From Rhizobium bangladeshense (GTDB taxonomy: Bacteria > Pseudomonadota > Alphaproteobacteria > Rhizobiales > Rhizobiaceae): 64,000 nt of DNA. A program made the position numbers and the translations under genes. The DNA lies in the NCBI RefSeq assembly GCF_001662075.1, contig NZ_LYPL01000014.1:114231-178230 (forward strand), written 5' to 3'. The notes below the pieces were generated by a model that was given only the letters and a program-made list of their open reading frames with translations, did no database searches and had not been told where the DNA came from. The first letter of the stretch is position 1. Every line of letters starts with the position of its first letter. Of this stretch, positions 44,104 through 55,315 are shown piece after piece.

Positions 44104-45378
44104 ATGAACATGCAGACGACGAGTCGCCTGACCGCGGCCGAAACGGCGCTGATCGACGCCTTCAACCAGCAGATCGGCGAGTTGCCGGGCAACGGCATGG
44201 TGACGGCGCTGCGCGACCGGCTTCTCGATGACCTGAAGAAGGCCGGCCTGCCGACGCGCCGCATCGAAGCCTGGCATTACACCGACTTCAAAAACTTGCT
44301 GCGCGGCTTGCCGCCGCAGGCAGGCGACGCCGGCTCCGACCCGCTTGAGCCGCTCGTCGCGGGTTCCAGGGTGCTGGCGGTGATCCAGGGCCATGCCAAT
44401 CAGAAGGCGGTCGCAGAGGGCCTTGGTGTGTCAGCCTACAGCGAACGTCTGCGTGACGGCTCGGCTGCAGGCGGGCTTGATGCGATCGGCAGCGACGATG
44501 CGGTCGGCCGCATCAATGGCAGCTTCGTGCGCGACGGCTATGTGGTTGACGTGCCCGATGATACCGAGCTTGAAAATCCGCTCGAGATCCAGTTCATCCA
44601 TGCTGGCGGGCAGACCCATACGCGCCTTCCCGTTACCTTCGGCGCCGGCGTCAAGGCAACTGTTATCGAGCGTCACCGTGCGGTGACGGGCGATGCTGCC
44701 TTCGTGTCCCATGTCAGTGACATCACCGTCGGCAAAGGCACGGAGCTAACATGGATCATCCTGCAGCAGCAGGGTGCCGACGATACGCATCTGGGACAGA
44801 TCCGCGTCGATCTCGGCGCCGATGCCAAGCTTCGCCTGTTCGTCATCAATGCCGGCGGCAAGCTGGTGCGCCAGGAGCTGCATATCAAGGTAACGGGCGA
44901 GGGCGCCGATCTGACGCTGCGCGGCATCAATCTGCTCGGAGCCGAAAGCCATACCGACGTGACGATGGTGCTCGGCCACGACGTGCCGCATACCGGCTCG
45001 ACCGAGGTGATCCGCAATGTCGTCTTCGACCGCGCCAAGGGTGTCTTCCAGGGCATGATTCGGGTGGCGCCCGATGCGCAGAAGACCGACGCCAAAATGG
45101 CGTGCAACACGCTCTTGATGTCCGACGACGCCGAATTCTCGGTCAAGCCGGAGCTCGAGATCTTCGCCGACGACGTCCAGTGCGGCCATGGCGCGACGGT
45201 GACCGATATCGACGCCAATCATCTCTATTACATGATGGCGCGCGGCATTCCGGAGAACAAGGCGCGGGCAATGCTCGTCAACGCCTTCGTCGCCGAGATC
45301 GTCGAGGAACTGGAAGACGAGGCCCTGGTCGAGGCGCTGGAAGGCGTGATTTCGGCCTGGCTCGAAAAGCACGCCTGA
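44104..45378 (+). CDS. sufD: Fe-S cluster assembly protein SufD
   Basis: A 424-residue SufB paralogue completing the SufBC2D complex. RRIEAWHYTDFKNLLRG is the SufD N-terminal signature. The beta-helix core includes LTLRGINLLGAESHTDVTMV and FQGMIRVAPDAQKTDAKMAC; the ending DDVQCGHGATVTDIDANHLYYMMARGIPE has the cluster/iron site cysteine and histidine. It follows sufC by 24 bp. Confidence 0.96.
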   Translation: MNMQTTSRLTAAETALIDAFNQQIGELPGNGMVTALRDRLLDDLKKAGLPTRRIEAWHYTDFKNLLRGLPPQAGDAGSDPLEPLVAGSRVLAVIQGHANQKAVAEGLGVSAYSERLRDGSAAGGLDAIGSDDAVGRINGSFVRDGYVVDVPDDTELENPLEIQFIHAGGQTHTRLPVTFGAGVKATVIERHRAVTGDAAFVSHVSDITVGKGTELTWIILQQQGADDTHLGQIRVDLGADAKLRLFVINAGGKLVRQELHIKVTGEGADLTLRGINLLGAESHTDVTMVLGHDVPHTGSTEVIRNVVFDRAKGVFQGMIRVAPDAQKTDAKMACNTLLMSDDAEFSVKPELEIFADDVQCGHGATVTDIDANHLYYMMARGIPENKARAMLVNAFVAEIVEELEDEALVEALEGVISAWLEKHA

Positions 45379-45390
45379 TCGGATATAGCC

Positions 45391-46632
45391 ATGGACAAGA
45401 TCGTGCCGGCCACGCAATACGACGTCGAAGCCATCCGCCGGGATTTTCCGATCCTGGCGGAGAAGGTGCACGGCAAGCCGCTGGTCTATCTCGACAACGG
45501 CGCCTCGGCCCAGAAGCCGCAGTCGGTGATCGACGCGATCTCGCATGCGTACAGCCACGAATATGCCAATGTGCATCGGGGTCTGCATTATCTCTCCAAT
45601 GCCGCGACCGATGCCTATGAGGGGGCGCGCGAAAAGGTCCGCCGTTTCCTCAACGCCCCTTCGGTCAACGACATCGTCTTCACCAAGAATTCGACCGAAG
45701 CGATCAACACCGTCGCCTATGGCTGGGGCATGCCCAAGCTCGGCGAAGATGACGAGATCGTTCTGACGATCATGGAGCATCACTCCAACATCGTGCCCTG
45801 GCATTTCATTCGCGAGCGGCAGGGCGCCAAACTGGTCTGGGTGCCGGTCGACGACGAAGGCGCCTTCCATATCGAGGATTTCGAAAAGAGCCTGACGGAG
45901 CGCACCAAGCTCGTCGCCATCACCCATATGTCGAATGCGCTCGGCACGATCGTTCCGGTCAAGGAGGTCTGCCGCATCGCGCATGAACGCGGCATTCCGG
46001 TCCTGATCGACGGCAGCCAGGGGGCCGTGCATCTCCCGGTCGACGTTCAGGATATCGATTGCGACTGGTACGTCATGACTGGCCACAAGCTCTACGGACC
46101 GTCGGGCATCGGCGTGCTCTACGGCAAGAAGGAGCGGCTTTTCGAGATGCGCCCCTTCCAGGGCGGCGGCGAGATGATCTTCGAGGTTGCCGAGGATGCG
46201 GTCACCTACAACGATCCGCCGCATCGCTTCGAAGCCGGTACGCCGCCGATCGTCCAGGCGATCGGTCTCGGTTATGCTCTCGACTATATGGAGAAGGTCG
46301 GCCGCGAGGCGATCGCCCGCCATGAGGCCGATCTTGCCGCTTACGCGGTCCAGCGGCTGAAATCGATCAATTCGCTGCGTGTGTTCGGCACGGCGCCCGA
46401 TAAGGGCAGTATCTTTTCCTTCGAGCTTGCCGGCATCCACGCCCACGACGTCTCGATGGTGATCGACCGGCAGGGCATTGCGGTGCGGGCCGGCACGCAT
46501 TGCGCCATGCCGCTCTTGAAACGCTTCGGCGTCACCGCCACATGCCGTGCATCCTTCGGCATGTACAATACCCGCGCCGAGGTCGATGCCCTGGCCGATG
46601 CGCTGGAATATGCGCGCAAGTTCTTTGCTTGA
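45391..46632 (+). CDS. sufS: Cysteine desulfurase SufS
   Basis: A 413-residue class II (SufS/CsdA) cysteine desulfurase. IRRDFPILAEKVHGKPLVYLDNGASAQKP opens it; THMSNALGTIVPVKE, the PLP lysine in VMTGHKLYGPSGIGVLYGKK and the cysteine in RAGTHCAMPLLKRFGVTATCRASFGMYNT are all present. No sufE gene is visible in the operon, so its persulfide partner must be elsewhere. It lies 12 bp after sufD. Confidence 0.97.
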   Translation: MDKIVPATQYDVEAIRRDFPILAEKVHGKPLVYLDNGASAQKPQSVIDAISHAYSHEYANVHRGLHYLSNAATDAYEGAREKVRRFLNAPSVNDIVFTKNSTEAINTVAYGWGMPKLGEDDEIVLTIMEHHSNIVPWHFIRERQGAKLVWVPVDDEGAFHIEDFEKSLTERTKLVAITHMSNALGTIVPVKEVCRIAHERGIPVLIDGSQGAVHLPVDVQDIDCDWYVMTGHKLYGPSGIGVLYGKKERLFEMRPFQGGGEMIFEVAEDAVTYNDPPHRFEAGTPPIVQAIGLGYALDYMEKVGREAIARHEADLAAYAVQRLKSINSLRVFGTAPDKGSIFSFELAGIHAHDVSMVIDRQGIAVRAGTHCAMPLLKRFGVTATCRASFGMYNTRAEVDALADALEYARKFFA

Positions 46633-46644
46633 GGAGTGTCCGTG

Positions 46645-47025
46645 ATGAGCCTGGACGAAAGCGAACAGAAGATCGACGTGCGCGAAGGCATCGTGCATTC
46701 CAGCATCCCGGCCGATGAACTGGCCCGGCTGAGCGACGACGTCATCAGCGCGCTGAAAACCGTCTACGACCCGGAAATTCCCGCCGACATCTTCGAACTC
46801 GGTCTGATCTACAAGATCGACATCGAGGACGACCGGATGGTGAAGATCATGATGACCCTGACCGCGCCCGGCTGCCCGGTCGCCGGTGAGATGCCGGGCT
46901 GGGTGGAAAACGCCGTCGGCGCCGTCGAAGGCGTGTCCGGCGTCGAGGTCGAAATGACTTTCGATCCGCCGTGGACGCCGGACCGCATGTCGGAAGAGGC
47001 GCAGGTCGCGGTCGGCTGGTACTGA
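46645..47025 (+). CDS. sufT: Fe-S assembly protein SufT (DUF59)
   Basis: A 126-residue protein with a DUF59/MIP18-type domain: ISALKTVYDPEIPADIFELGLIY, MMTLTAPGCPVAGEMPGWVE with the single conserved cysteine, and EMTFDPPWTPDRMSEEA. SufT helps maturation of Fe-S proteins during high demand. ATG 46645 is preferred over GTG 46636, and GAGGAG lies upstream. It overlaps nothing and follows sufS by 12 bp. Confidence 0.95.
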   Translation: MSLDESEQKIDVREGIVHSSIPADELARLSDDVISALKTVYDPEIPADIFELGLIYKIDIEDDRMVKIMMTLTAPGCPVAGEMPGWVENAVGAVEGVSGVEVEMTFDPPWTPDRMSEEAQVAVGWY

Positions 47026-47137
47026 GCTGCGCTAGTACCCAGTACCGCGCGCGGTATTGATCCGTTTACCTCGGGCGACTACATTTGATTCACGAAGCAC
47101 CGGATCTTGACCCCGGTTGTGGAAGGAGATGAAGCCG

Positions 47138-47530
47138 ATGGGCTTTGCAGTGATGAGCATGACGGACGGGGCTGCGGCCCGCGTCAAGGCGATCGTCGAG
47201 AATTCCGGGCCGGAGGCCAAAGGTGTCCGCGTCGGAATCAAGAAGGGCGGCTGCGCAGGCATGGAATATACCATCGACCTGGTGACCGAGCCGAATGCCA
47301 AGGACGATCTGATCGAGCGCGACGGCGCCAAGGTCTGGGTCGAACCGTCAGCCGTGCTCTATCTTCTCGGCACCGAAATGGGTTTCGAGCAGACGACGCT
47401 GCGCTCAGGCTTCACCTTCACCAACCCGAACCAGACGTCCGCCTGCGGCTGCGGCGAATCCGTCGAATTGAAGCCCGCCGATCTCGCGGCGCTTGCCGCA
47501 CAGCGGCAGAGTGAACCGGCGCATTCCTGA
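47138..47530 (+). CDS. sufA: A-type Fe-S carrier protein SufA
   Basis: A 130-residue A-type carrier. The three conserved cysteines appear in KKGGCAGMEYTIDL and SACGCGES. VWVEPSAVLYLLGTEMGFEQTTLRSGFTFTNPNQ is typical of the SufA/IscA group. ATG 47138 is nine bases after AAGGAG, while ATG 47129 would be right next to it, so 47138 is the better start. The gene closes the operon. Confidence 0.95.
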   Translation: MGFAVMSMTDGAAARVKAIVENSGPEAKGVRVGIKKGGCAGMEYTIDLVTEPNAKDDLIERDGAKVWVEPSAVLYLLGTEMGFEQTTLRSGFTFTNPNQTSACGCGESVELKPADLAALAAQRQSEPAHS

Positions 47531-48349
47531 TACCGCCCACACACGCCGAAATTAGCCGCTAACCGTTCCTGATGAAGCCGGTTTGGCTCCGTTGAGATCG
47601 CGGTTTTCTGTTTTATGGATGAGCAAAACGAGGCGCTGCACCACAGGCTGCGTCTTGTTCGGCGGTGCCTGTCGCGAAAAATGATGGTGATTGGGATCGT
47701 GTCTCGATTTGCATGATAGAGACGACGCGGCAGCCGGAAGGATTTTTCTCGGCTAACCGAATGCCCAGGTTGGTGGAAAATATCGGGTCGGGATTCCACC
47801 GCTCATAGCGCCTAGCGTCGAGGAGTTCTTCTCGCTCGGCGAGAAATGCCGTCCTCAGGTGGATTTCCTCGTCCGCCGAGATCGGCTTTGCTCCCTGAGC
47901 GAGTTTGAGCTCGCACGAACGTCTTGATTTGCCATGATCGGGTGGATACTCGGTTTCCACGATGACGAAACGAGCTCCGGGAACGCTGTTCAGCCATTTT
48001 GTACCCATACAGAAGTGGAAAGGGGACCCCAGGAGCGGTCACCGGGGCCACCGTCCTGATGTCACGTCCAAGGTCGCGTAATCCTGTTGCATCAAAGTCT
48101 TTGCCTGTCACCACGGCAATTCGACAGGTGTGAACAGGTCACGCCAAACACCGGAAAGGTCTTCGCTAGCGTCAGCACTGGTTATCAGGGCGAAATTCAG
48201 AAGAATTGATAAGGTAATGCGGCGCAAGCGGAATGCTTTCCTGAGATGATGTATGAGCGCCTGCAGGGCAATTCTGCCAGCAGAGCGGCTGATTTCGCGA
48301 CGGCCGAGGCAGTTGGCAGATCGACGTAGGTCCGATCCAAGTAGAATTA
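47531..48349 (-). pseudogene. Region of degenerate coding sequence between sufA and the flagellar-like gene
   Basis: The minus strand has a 131-codon frame at 47613-48008 (MGTKWLNSVPGARFVIVETE...) that joins, out of frame, to another readable piece upstream (VVTGKDFDATGLRDLGRDIR, 48060-48114). A third frame nearby reads SGVWRDLFTPVELPW, a stop, then QQDYATLDVTSGRWPR. These patches look protein-like but are broken by stops and frame changes, so I read the area as one or more decayed genes. No family is recognised. Bases 47531-47612 hold no gene that I can see. Confidence 0.4.
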
Positions 48350-48388
48350 TAACAGCGCGACTAATTGAGAATCGCGCTCAGTCGCGCT
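48350..48388 (-). terminator. Terminator hairpin overlapping the end of the flagellar-like gene
   Basis: Nine-base perfect arms, AGCGCGACT (48354-48362) and AGTCGCGCT (48380-48388), enclose a 17-base loop. On the minus strand the descending arm is followed by GTTATAATTC, a weak U tract. The ascending arm includes the last codons of the gene at 48378-48683, so the stop codon lies at the hairpin base. Confidence 0.5.
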
Positions 48389-48683
48389 TAATGCTCATCA
48401 GCATTTCCCACATATCCGCGCCGGTCTCGAAGACCACGGCGTTTGCCTTATAGGCCTGTTCGGCTTCGATGAGATCGGTCAGTTCGGTGGCCGGATCGGC
48501 ATCCGACGCGGTCGGGTTGACGGTTGCCTGAACGCCGCCTGATGCGACAGTGGTGAGGCTGGTGATTAGCATGGCGTAACCTGATGTGCTGCTGTTGGCG
48601 ACATTGTTGGCGATCGCGCCGATCCGCGTTGTCTGTGCCCGCATGCCCGAAAGAGCAGTGCTCGTGATGCCCGAAATGCTCAT
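48378..48683 (-). CDS. Orphan mini protein with flagellar basal-body rod domains
   Basis: A 101-residue protein. Residues 1-37 (MSISGITSTALSGMRAQTTR ... IANNVANSSTSGY) match the N-terminal flagellar basal-body rod motif (ANNVANxxTxGY), and residues 68-101 (LTDLIEAEQAYKANAVVFETG...) match the C-terminal motif of the same family (EAxxAYxANxxxxxT). The central domain found in FlgB, FlgC, FlgF and FlgG is almost absent. No flagellar genes are nearby. It could be a spacer, a decoy or a stripped paralogue. Start ATG 48683 has GGGGAAC upstream. Confidence 0.82.
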   Translation of the reverse strand: MSISGITSTALSGMRAQTTRIGAIANNVANSSTSGYAMLITSLTTVASGGVQATVNPTASDADPATELTDLIEAEQAYKANAVVFETGADMWEMLMSIKRD

Positions 48684-48815
48684 CAGTTGTTCCCCGGAAC
48701 TGGATGATCCCTTTTACCCGCCAGCATTTAGGGAATGCTGAAGGCATTAAGTTAGCAAAGACCTATGGGGGGGCGTTCCGCGTACCGCTTGTTCCGGATT
48801 GGCACGGGATCATCG

Positions 48816-49856
48816 CTACCGCGATGCCACCCAGTCGTGCCAATCGCTTTCGTTGCCGTTGAAGACGTTGAGGTCGATCTTGCCATCGACGCCGTCGGAA
48901 AGACCCGAACCGGAATATTGCCAGAAGACCCATTTGCGGCCCGGATAGACCTTGGAGGGGTGGGCCGCCACCGAGCGCAGCCAGAAGGGATAGTCGAGCA
49001 TCTGGCCCTTCAAATTGTCGCGGTAGAAATCCGGCGCCGTGTAAATGATCGGGCGTTGGCCGTAATGACGCTCCAGCTTGTCCATGAACACCTGCATCTT
49101 TTCCCGGACGCGGGCAGGCGAAATGCGCCGCTTGCAGCTCGATTCGCCGTTCCATTCGACGTCGATGACGGGCGGAAGCGCATTTGCTTCTCTCGGTACG
49201 TTGCGGATGAACCAGTCGGCCTGTTCGCCGGCTGTGCGGCACCAGTAGAAGAAGTGATAGGCGCCGTGTTTCAGGCCGGCTTCCCTGGCGCGGCGCCAGT
49301 TCTTCCTGAACATCGGGTCGAGGTGATCGCCGCCGTCCGTCGCCTTTATATATACGAAGTTCGCGCCTTGCTTTCGCAGTGTCTCCCAGTCGATCTCGCC
49401 CTGCCAGCGCGATACGTCGACGCCGTGCACGGCCAGATTTCTCGGTGAGGTTCTGCCGAAGTTGATCGGCTTGGCGTCGCGGAAACGGTGGCTGTAAATT
49501 CGCCCGCGCGACGGTGATTTCGTGCCGATGCCGGGATCGATTGCCGGGTTGTCGGGCATGAGCATCGCAACAGGTCTTTCCGTCGGCATCGGCATGCCAA
49601 CCGGCCTTTCCGCGGGCACCAACGCTTGCGGCTGCGGAACCGGCCCTGTCCAGCTCAGCGCCTGCTGCTGCGGGCTTGCCTGCGGGGCAGCATCACCCAC
49701 AGCAGCAGCCGGGATCGGGCCGCTCGTCTTCGTGATCGCATTGGTGGTTTCCGTCGAAGCCACAGGGGTGAGCACATCTTCGGCGCCGGAACTGGCGGCG
49801 CATCCCGAGAGGATCAGGGTGGCGAGGAGAATTGCTGGCACAGCCGATGGACGCAT
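48816..49856 (-). CDS. Lipoprotein muramidase, glycoside hydrolase family 25
   Basis: A 346-residue protein. The signal peptide ends in the lipobox LSGC (Cys19), so the enzyme is probably membrane-anchored. Residues 20-140 are a Pro/Ala-rich linker with a repeated block (ERPVGMPMPTERPVAMLMPD). The GH25 lysozyme domain begins at about residue 143 (HGVDVSRWQGEIDWETL) and carries the catalytic pair in PPVIDVEWNGES. WVFWQYSGSGLSDGVDGKIDLNVFNGN is the usual ending. It cleaves the MurNAc-GlcNAc bond and would act on the cell's own wall. It stands alone. Confidence 0.9.
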   Translation of the reverse strand: MRPSAVPAILLATLILSGCAASSGAEDVLTPVASTETTNAITKTSGPIPAAAVGDAAPQASPQQQALSWTGPVPQPQALVPAERPVGMPMPTERPVAMLMPDNPAIDPGIGTKSPSRGRIYSHRFRDAKPINFGRTSPRNLAVHGVDVSRWQGEIDWETLRKQGANFVYIKATDGGDHLDPMFRKNWRRAREAGLKHGAYHFFYWCRTAGEQADWFIRNVPREANALPPVIDVEWNGESSCKRRISPARVREKMQVFMDKLERHYGQRPIIYTAPDFYRDNLKGQMLDYPFWLRSVAAHPSKVYPGRKWVFWQYSGSGLSDGVDGKIDLNVFNGNESDWHDWVASR

Positions 49857-50026
49857 AAGAACCCGCACGCAAAACAGAGATCAGCGGCAACATCCATGAT
49901 GACTGGAAACCGCCTATTTCGAATTGCTAACAGAGACTTGCTAAGAAAGGTTAAATTTGAACCCTATGCCTAGAAACGGCCGTTGTTGGGGTTCGTACCG
50001 TGCATGAAAGGCGCGACGCGCAGGCG

Positions 50027-50050
50027 GCCCCTCTCAACGGTGAGAGGGGC
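50027..50050 (-). other. Hairpin downstream of gcvP without a U tract
   Basis: GCCCCTCTC and GAGAGGGGC, nine-base arms, enclose AACGGT. It lies 15 bp past the gcvP stop on the minus strand, but is followed by GC-rich sequence, so it may protect the 3' end of the gcv mRNA rather than stop transcription. Confidence 0.4.
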
Positions 50051-50064
50051 TTGCCGCGTTTACG

Positions 50065-52928
<2,864 letters not shown>

Positions 52929-52929
<1 letters not shown>

Positions 52930-53291
52930 TACGCGGTGAGCTCCTTGTAGGCGGCCTCGTCGAGCAGGCCGTCGGCATCGGAGGGGTTTTTGAGCTTCAG
53001 CTTGAAGAACCAGCCGGCGCCTTGAGGATCGGAGTTGATGAGCGAGGGATCGGCAACGATTGCGTCGTTGACAGCGGTGATCTCACCGTCGAGCGGACAA
53101 TAGACCTCCGAGGCTGCCTTAACGGATTCGACCGTTGCGGCATCGTCGTTCTTCGCAAAGCTCTTGCCGACTTCGGGCAGTTCGACGAAGACGAGATCGC
53201 CCAGCTGTTCGACGGCATAGGTGGTGATGCCAACGGTTGCGACATCGCCGTCGAACTCGAGCCATTCATGTTCAGCGGTGAATTTCAGCAT
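52929..53291 (-). CDS. gcvH: Glycine cleavage system H protein
   Basis: A 120-residue lipoyl carrier protein. The lipoylated lysine is in DAATVESVKAASEVYCPLDG. MLKFTAEHEWLEFDGDVATVGIT and ITAVNDAIVADPSLINSDPQGAGW are typical. It shuttles the aminomethyl intermediate between the P, T and L proteins. It lies 26 bp after gcvT and one base overlaps gcvP. Confidence 0.98.
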
Positions 53292-53317
53292 GGAAAAATC
53301 CTTTCGGAAACGGGGTT

Positions 53318-54454
53318 TCAGCGTTTGTAGGTCGGCGTAACGAAGGGCAAGGCGGCGACTGTGACGGGCAGGAACTTGCCGCGCAGTTCGGCATAGACCT
53401 GGGTGCCTACCACCGCATGGGAGACCGGCAGATAGCCCATCGCGACGGGACCTTCGACGCTGGGGCCGAAGCCGCCTGATGTGACTTCGCCGATTTCGGT
53501 CTTGCCCTCGGCATCGGCGTAAAGCTTGGCATGACCGCGCACCGGCGCCTTGCCTTCCGGCTTCAGGCCGACGCGGCGGCGGGCGGCGCCGTTTTCGAGT
53601 TCGGAGAGGATGCGGCCGGAGCCGGGGAAGCCGCCGGCGCGCGCACCATTGCCGCGCCGCGCCTTCTGTATGGCCCATTCCAGGGCTGCCTCGACCGGCG
53701 AGGTGCTGGTGTCGATATCGTTGCCATAGAGGCAGAGCCCCGCTTCGAGGCGCAGGGAGTCACGGGCGCCGAGGCCGATCGCCTGGACGTCGGGATGTTC
53801 GAGCAAGCGCATGGTGACATCCACGGCCTTGTCCGATGGAATCGAGATTTCGAAGCCGTCCTCGCCGCTATAGCCGGAGCGCGAGACCAGACAGGAAACG
53901 TCGTGCAGGCGGCAGTGGCGCACGTCCATGAATTTCATCGCCGCGACGTCGGCCCAGAGTTCGGCGAGAACCTCGACCGCGCGTGGTCCCTGCAGCGCAA
54001 TCAGCGCGCGATTCAAAAGGGTGATATCGCACTGGTCGCCGATATGGGCCTGCAGATGGGCGAGATCGGCCTCCTTGCAGGACGCGTTGACGACGACGAA
54101 AAGGTGGTCGTCAAGATGAGTGATCATCAAATCGTCGAGAATGCCGCCGGTATCGTCGGTGAAGAAGCCGTAGCGCTGGCGGCCCTCGGCGAGACCGAGG
54201 ATATCCACGGGCACCAGGCTTTCGAGCGCCAGCGCCGCATCCTCATAACTTCCCGATTTCGCCTTCACGATGACCTGGCCCATATGGGAGACGTCGAACA
54301 GGCCGGCCTCGGTGCGGGTATGAAGATGTTCCTTCATGACGCCCGCGGGATATTGCACCGGCATGTCGTAACCCGCAAACGGCACCATGCGGGCGCCGAG
54401 CGAAAGATGCAGGGCATGCAGCGGGGTTTTCTTCAGGGCAGCAGTATCGTCCAA
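53318..54454 (-). CDS. gcvT: Glycine cleavage system T protein (aminomethyltransferase)
   Basis: A 378-residue folate-dependent aminomethyltransferase. TPLHALHLSLGARMVPFAGYDMPVQY and EAGLFDVSHMGQ are N-terminal signatures; SRSGYSGEDGFEI is the catalytic and folate region. The probable start is TTG 54454 (MDDTAALKKT): GGAGG lies seven bases upstream, while the open frame before it runs into the riboswitch leader. It is the first gene of gcvTHP. Confidence 0.94.
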   Translation of the reverse strand: MDDTAALKKTPLHALHLSLGARMVPFAGYDMPVQYPAGVMKEHLHTRTEAGLFDVSHMGQVIVKAKSGSYEDAALALESLVPVDILGLAEGRQRYGFFTDDTGGILDDLMITHLDDHLFVVVNASCKEADLAHLQAHIGDQCDITLLNRALIALQGPRAVEVLAELWADVAAMKFMDVRHCRLHDVSCLVSRSGYSGEDGFEISIPSDKAVDVTMRLLEHPDVQAIGLGARDSLRLEAGLCLYGNDIDTSTSPVEAALEWAIQKARRGNGARAGGFPGSGRILSELENGAARRRVGLKPEGKAPVRGHAKLYADAEGKTEIGEVTSGGFGPSVEGPVAMGYLPVSHAVVGTQVYAELRGKFLPVTVAALPFVTPTYKR

Positions 54455-54472
54455 ACGACGCCTCCGGGGTTT

Positions 54473-54492
54473 GCGCCTTGTTGCCAAGGCGC
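54473..54492 (-). promoter_or_regulatory. Perfect hairpin between the riboswitch and gcvT
   Basis: GCGCCTTG and CAAGGCGC pair around GGCA-type loop bases on the minus strand, 10 bases upstream of the GGAGG ribosome site. No U run follows. It may be the expression platform of the glycine riboswitch, acting on translation start. Confidence 0.5.
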
Positions 54493-54520
54493 GGGCTCAA
54501 ATCTGAAGGCGCGACTGCGC

Positions 54521-54694
54521 CTCTCTCCTGAGCCCCCTCTGTCCCTTTGCCTGAGATTGTTATCCCTTCGGCGAGCGTTTCGCGAACGCTTCTCTCCAGA
54601 GTTCCGTCTGCCCCCTTGCTGGTCCTTTGGCCTGAGAGTTTCCGGGGCGGTTGCTCCTTCGGCACCGGTGGTAGAAGCACCGGATTCTCCCAAC
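54521..54694 (-). ncRNA. Tandem glycine riboswitch
   Basis: The minus-strand leader shows two glycine aptamers in a row. Aptamer 1 (54694-54591) has CCGAAGGAGCAA, CTCAGGCCAAAGGACC and GGAACTCTGGAGAG; aptamer 2 (54590-54521) has CCGAAGGGATAA, CTCAGGCAAAGGGACAGAG and the closing CAGGAGAG. These are the conserved core elements of the family, with the usual short linker. Glycine binding is known to turn on gcv operons so that excess glycine is degraded. The gcvT start lies about 66 bases further. Confidence 0.93.
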
Positions 54695-54860
54695 AGGGTT
54701 GGCCGCAATTATCCGGCGGGCGCAGCGCTTGGCAAGGCCAAATGTCGTGACCTGACAAATTTTTGTCGCCATATTCACGGCAGGCCGCTATCTGCGGCAA
54801 ATCTGCTTTTGCATTCGACAGGGAAAACGGCTATCGCGACATGCTGTTGAAGGGGATCTC

Positions 54861-55241
54861 ATGCGGCGGACTGGACTGAAAGCGACGCTCTTCCTGCGCA
54901 TGCTTTGCGCCTTCAGTCTGCTTTTGCTCGGATTTGCCCATCAAGCGCCGCAGGCTGTCGCTTCCGATGGTTATGATGCCGCGGCCTATATGCTGCCAGA
55001 TGGCACCTTTGCCTCGCTCTGCGTCACCGTGAAGGAGGCCGACGGCAAGACCGTCGCCTTCAAGCCGAATTGCGAAGCCTGCCGGCTGTCGGCCTCGGTG
55101 ATCCTGCCGACGCCGGATGCGGGTTCCTGGCTCGAGCACAAGCTCGTCTCGCTGACCAATTCACCGATCGAAACCGCGGCGATCGCCGGGGTGGGCGCCG
55201 TCAGCCGGCCGAATTCCCGCGCGCCTCCGATCTCCGTCTGA
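54861..55241 (+). CDS. Small secreted protein ahead of the copper module
   Basis: A 126-residue protein with a signal peptide (LFLRMLCAFSLLLLGFAHQAPQAVA). The mature part contains a CEAC motif in KPNCEACRLSASVILP, similar to the paired-cysteine segment of DUF2946-type proteins that accompany copper genes, although I cannot confirm membership. It lies 74 bp upstream of the YcnI-PCuAC gene on the same strand; a common role in copper handling in the periplasm is plausible. Confidence 0.7.
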   Translation: MRRTGLKATLFLRMLCAFSLLLLGFAHQAPQAVASDGYDAAAYMLPDGTFASLCVTVKEADGKTVAFKPNCEACRLSASVILPTPDAGSWLEHKLVSLTNSPIETAAIAGVGAVSRPNSRAPPISV

Positions 55242-55315
55242 TCTTCCTCCGCAATCCTAATGCAACATGCCGGTCCGCCTGCGAGACGTGCCGCGGCCGG
55301 CGAGGAGATATTTCG

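Noticed and set aside
50027..50050. Classical terminator after gcvP
   Set aside because: The hairpin is strong, but no U tract follows on the minus strand, so I list it only as a hairpin.
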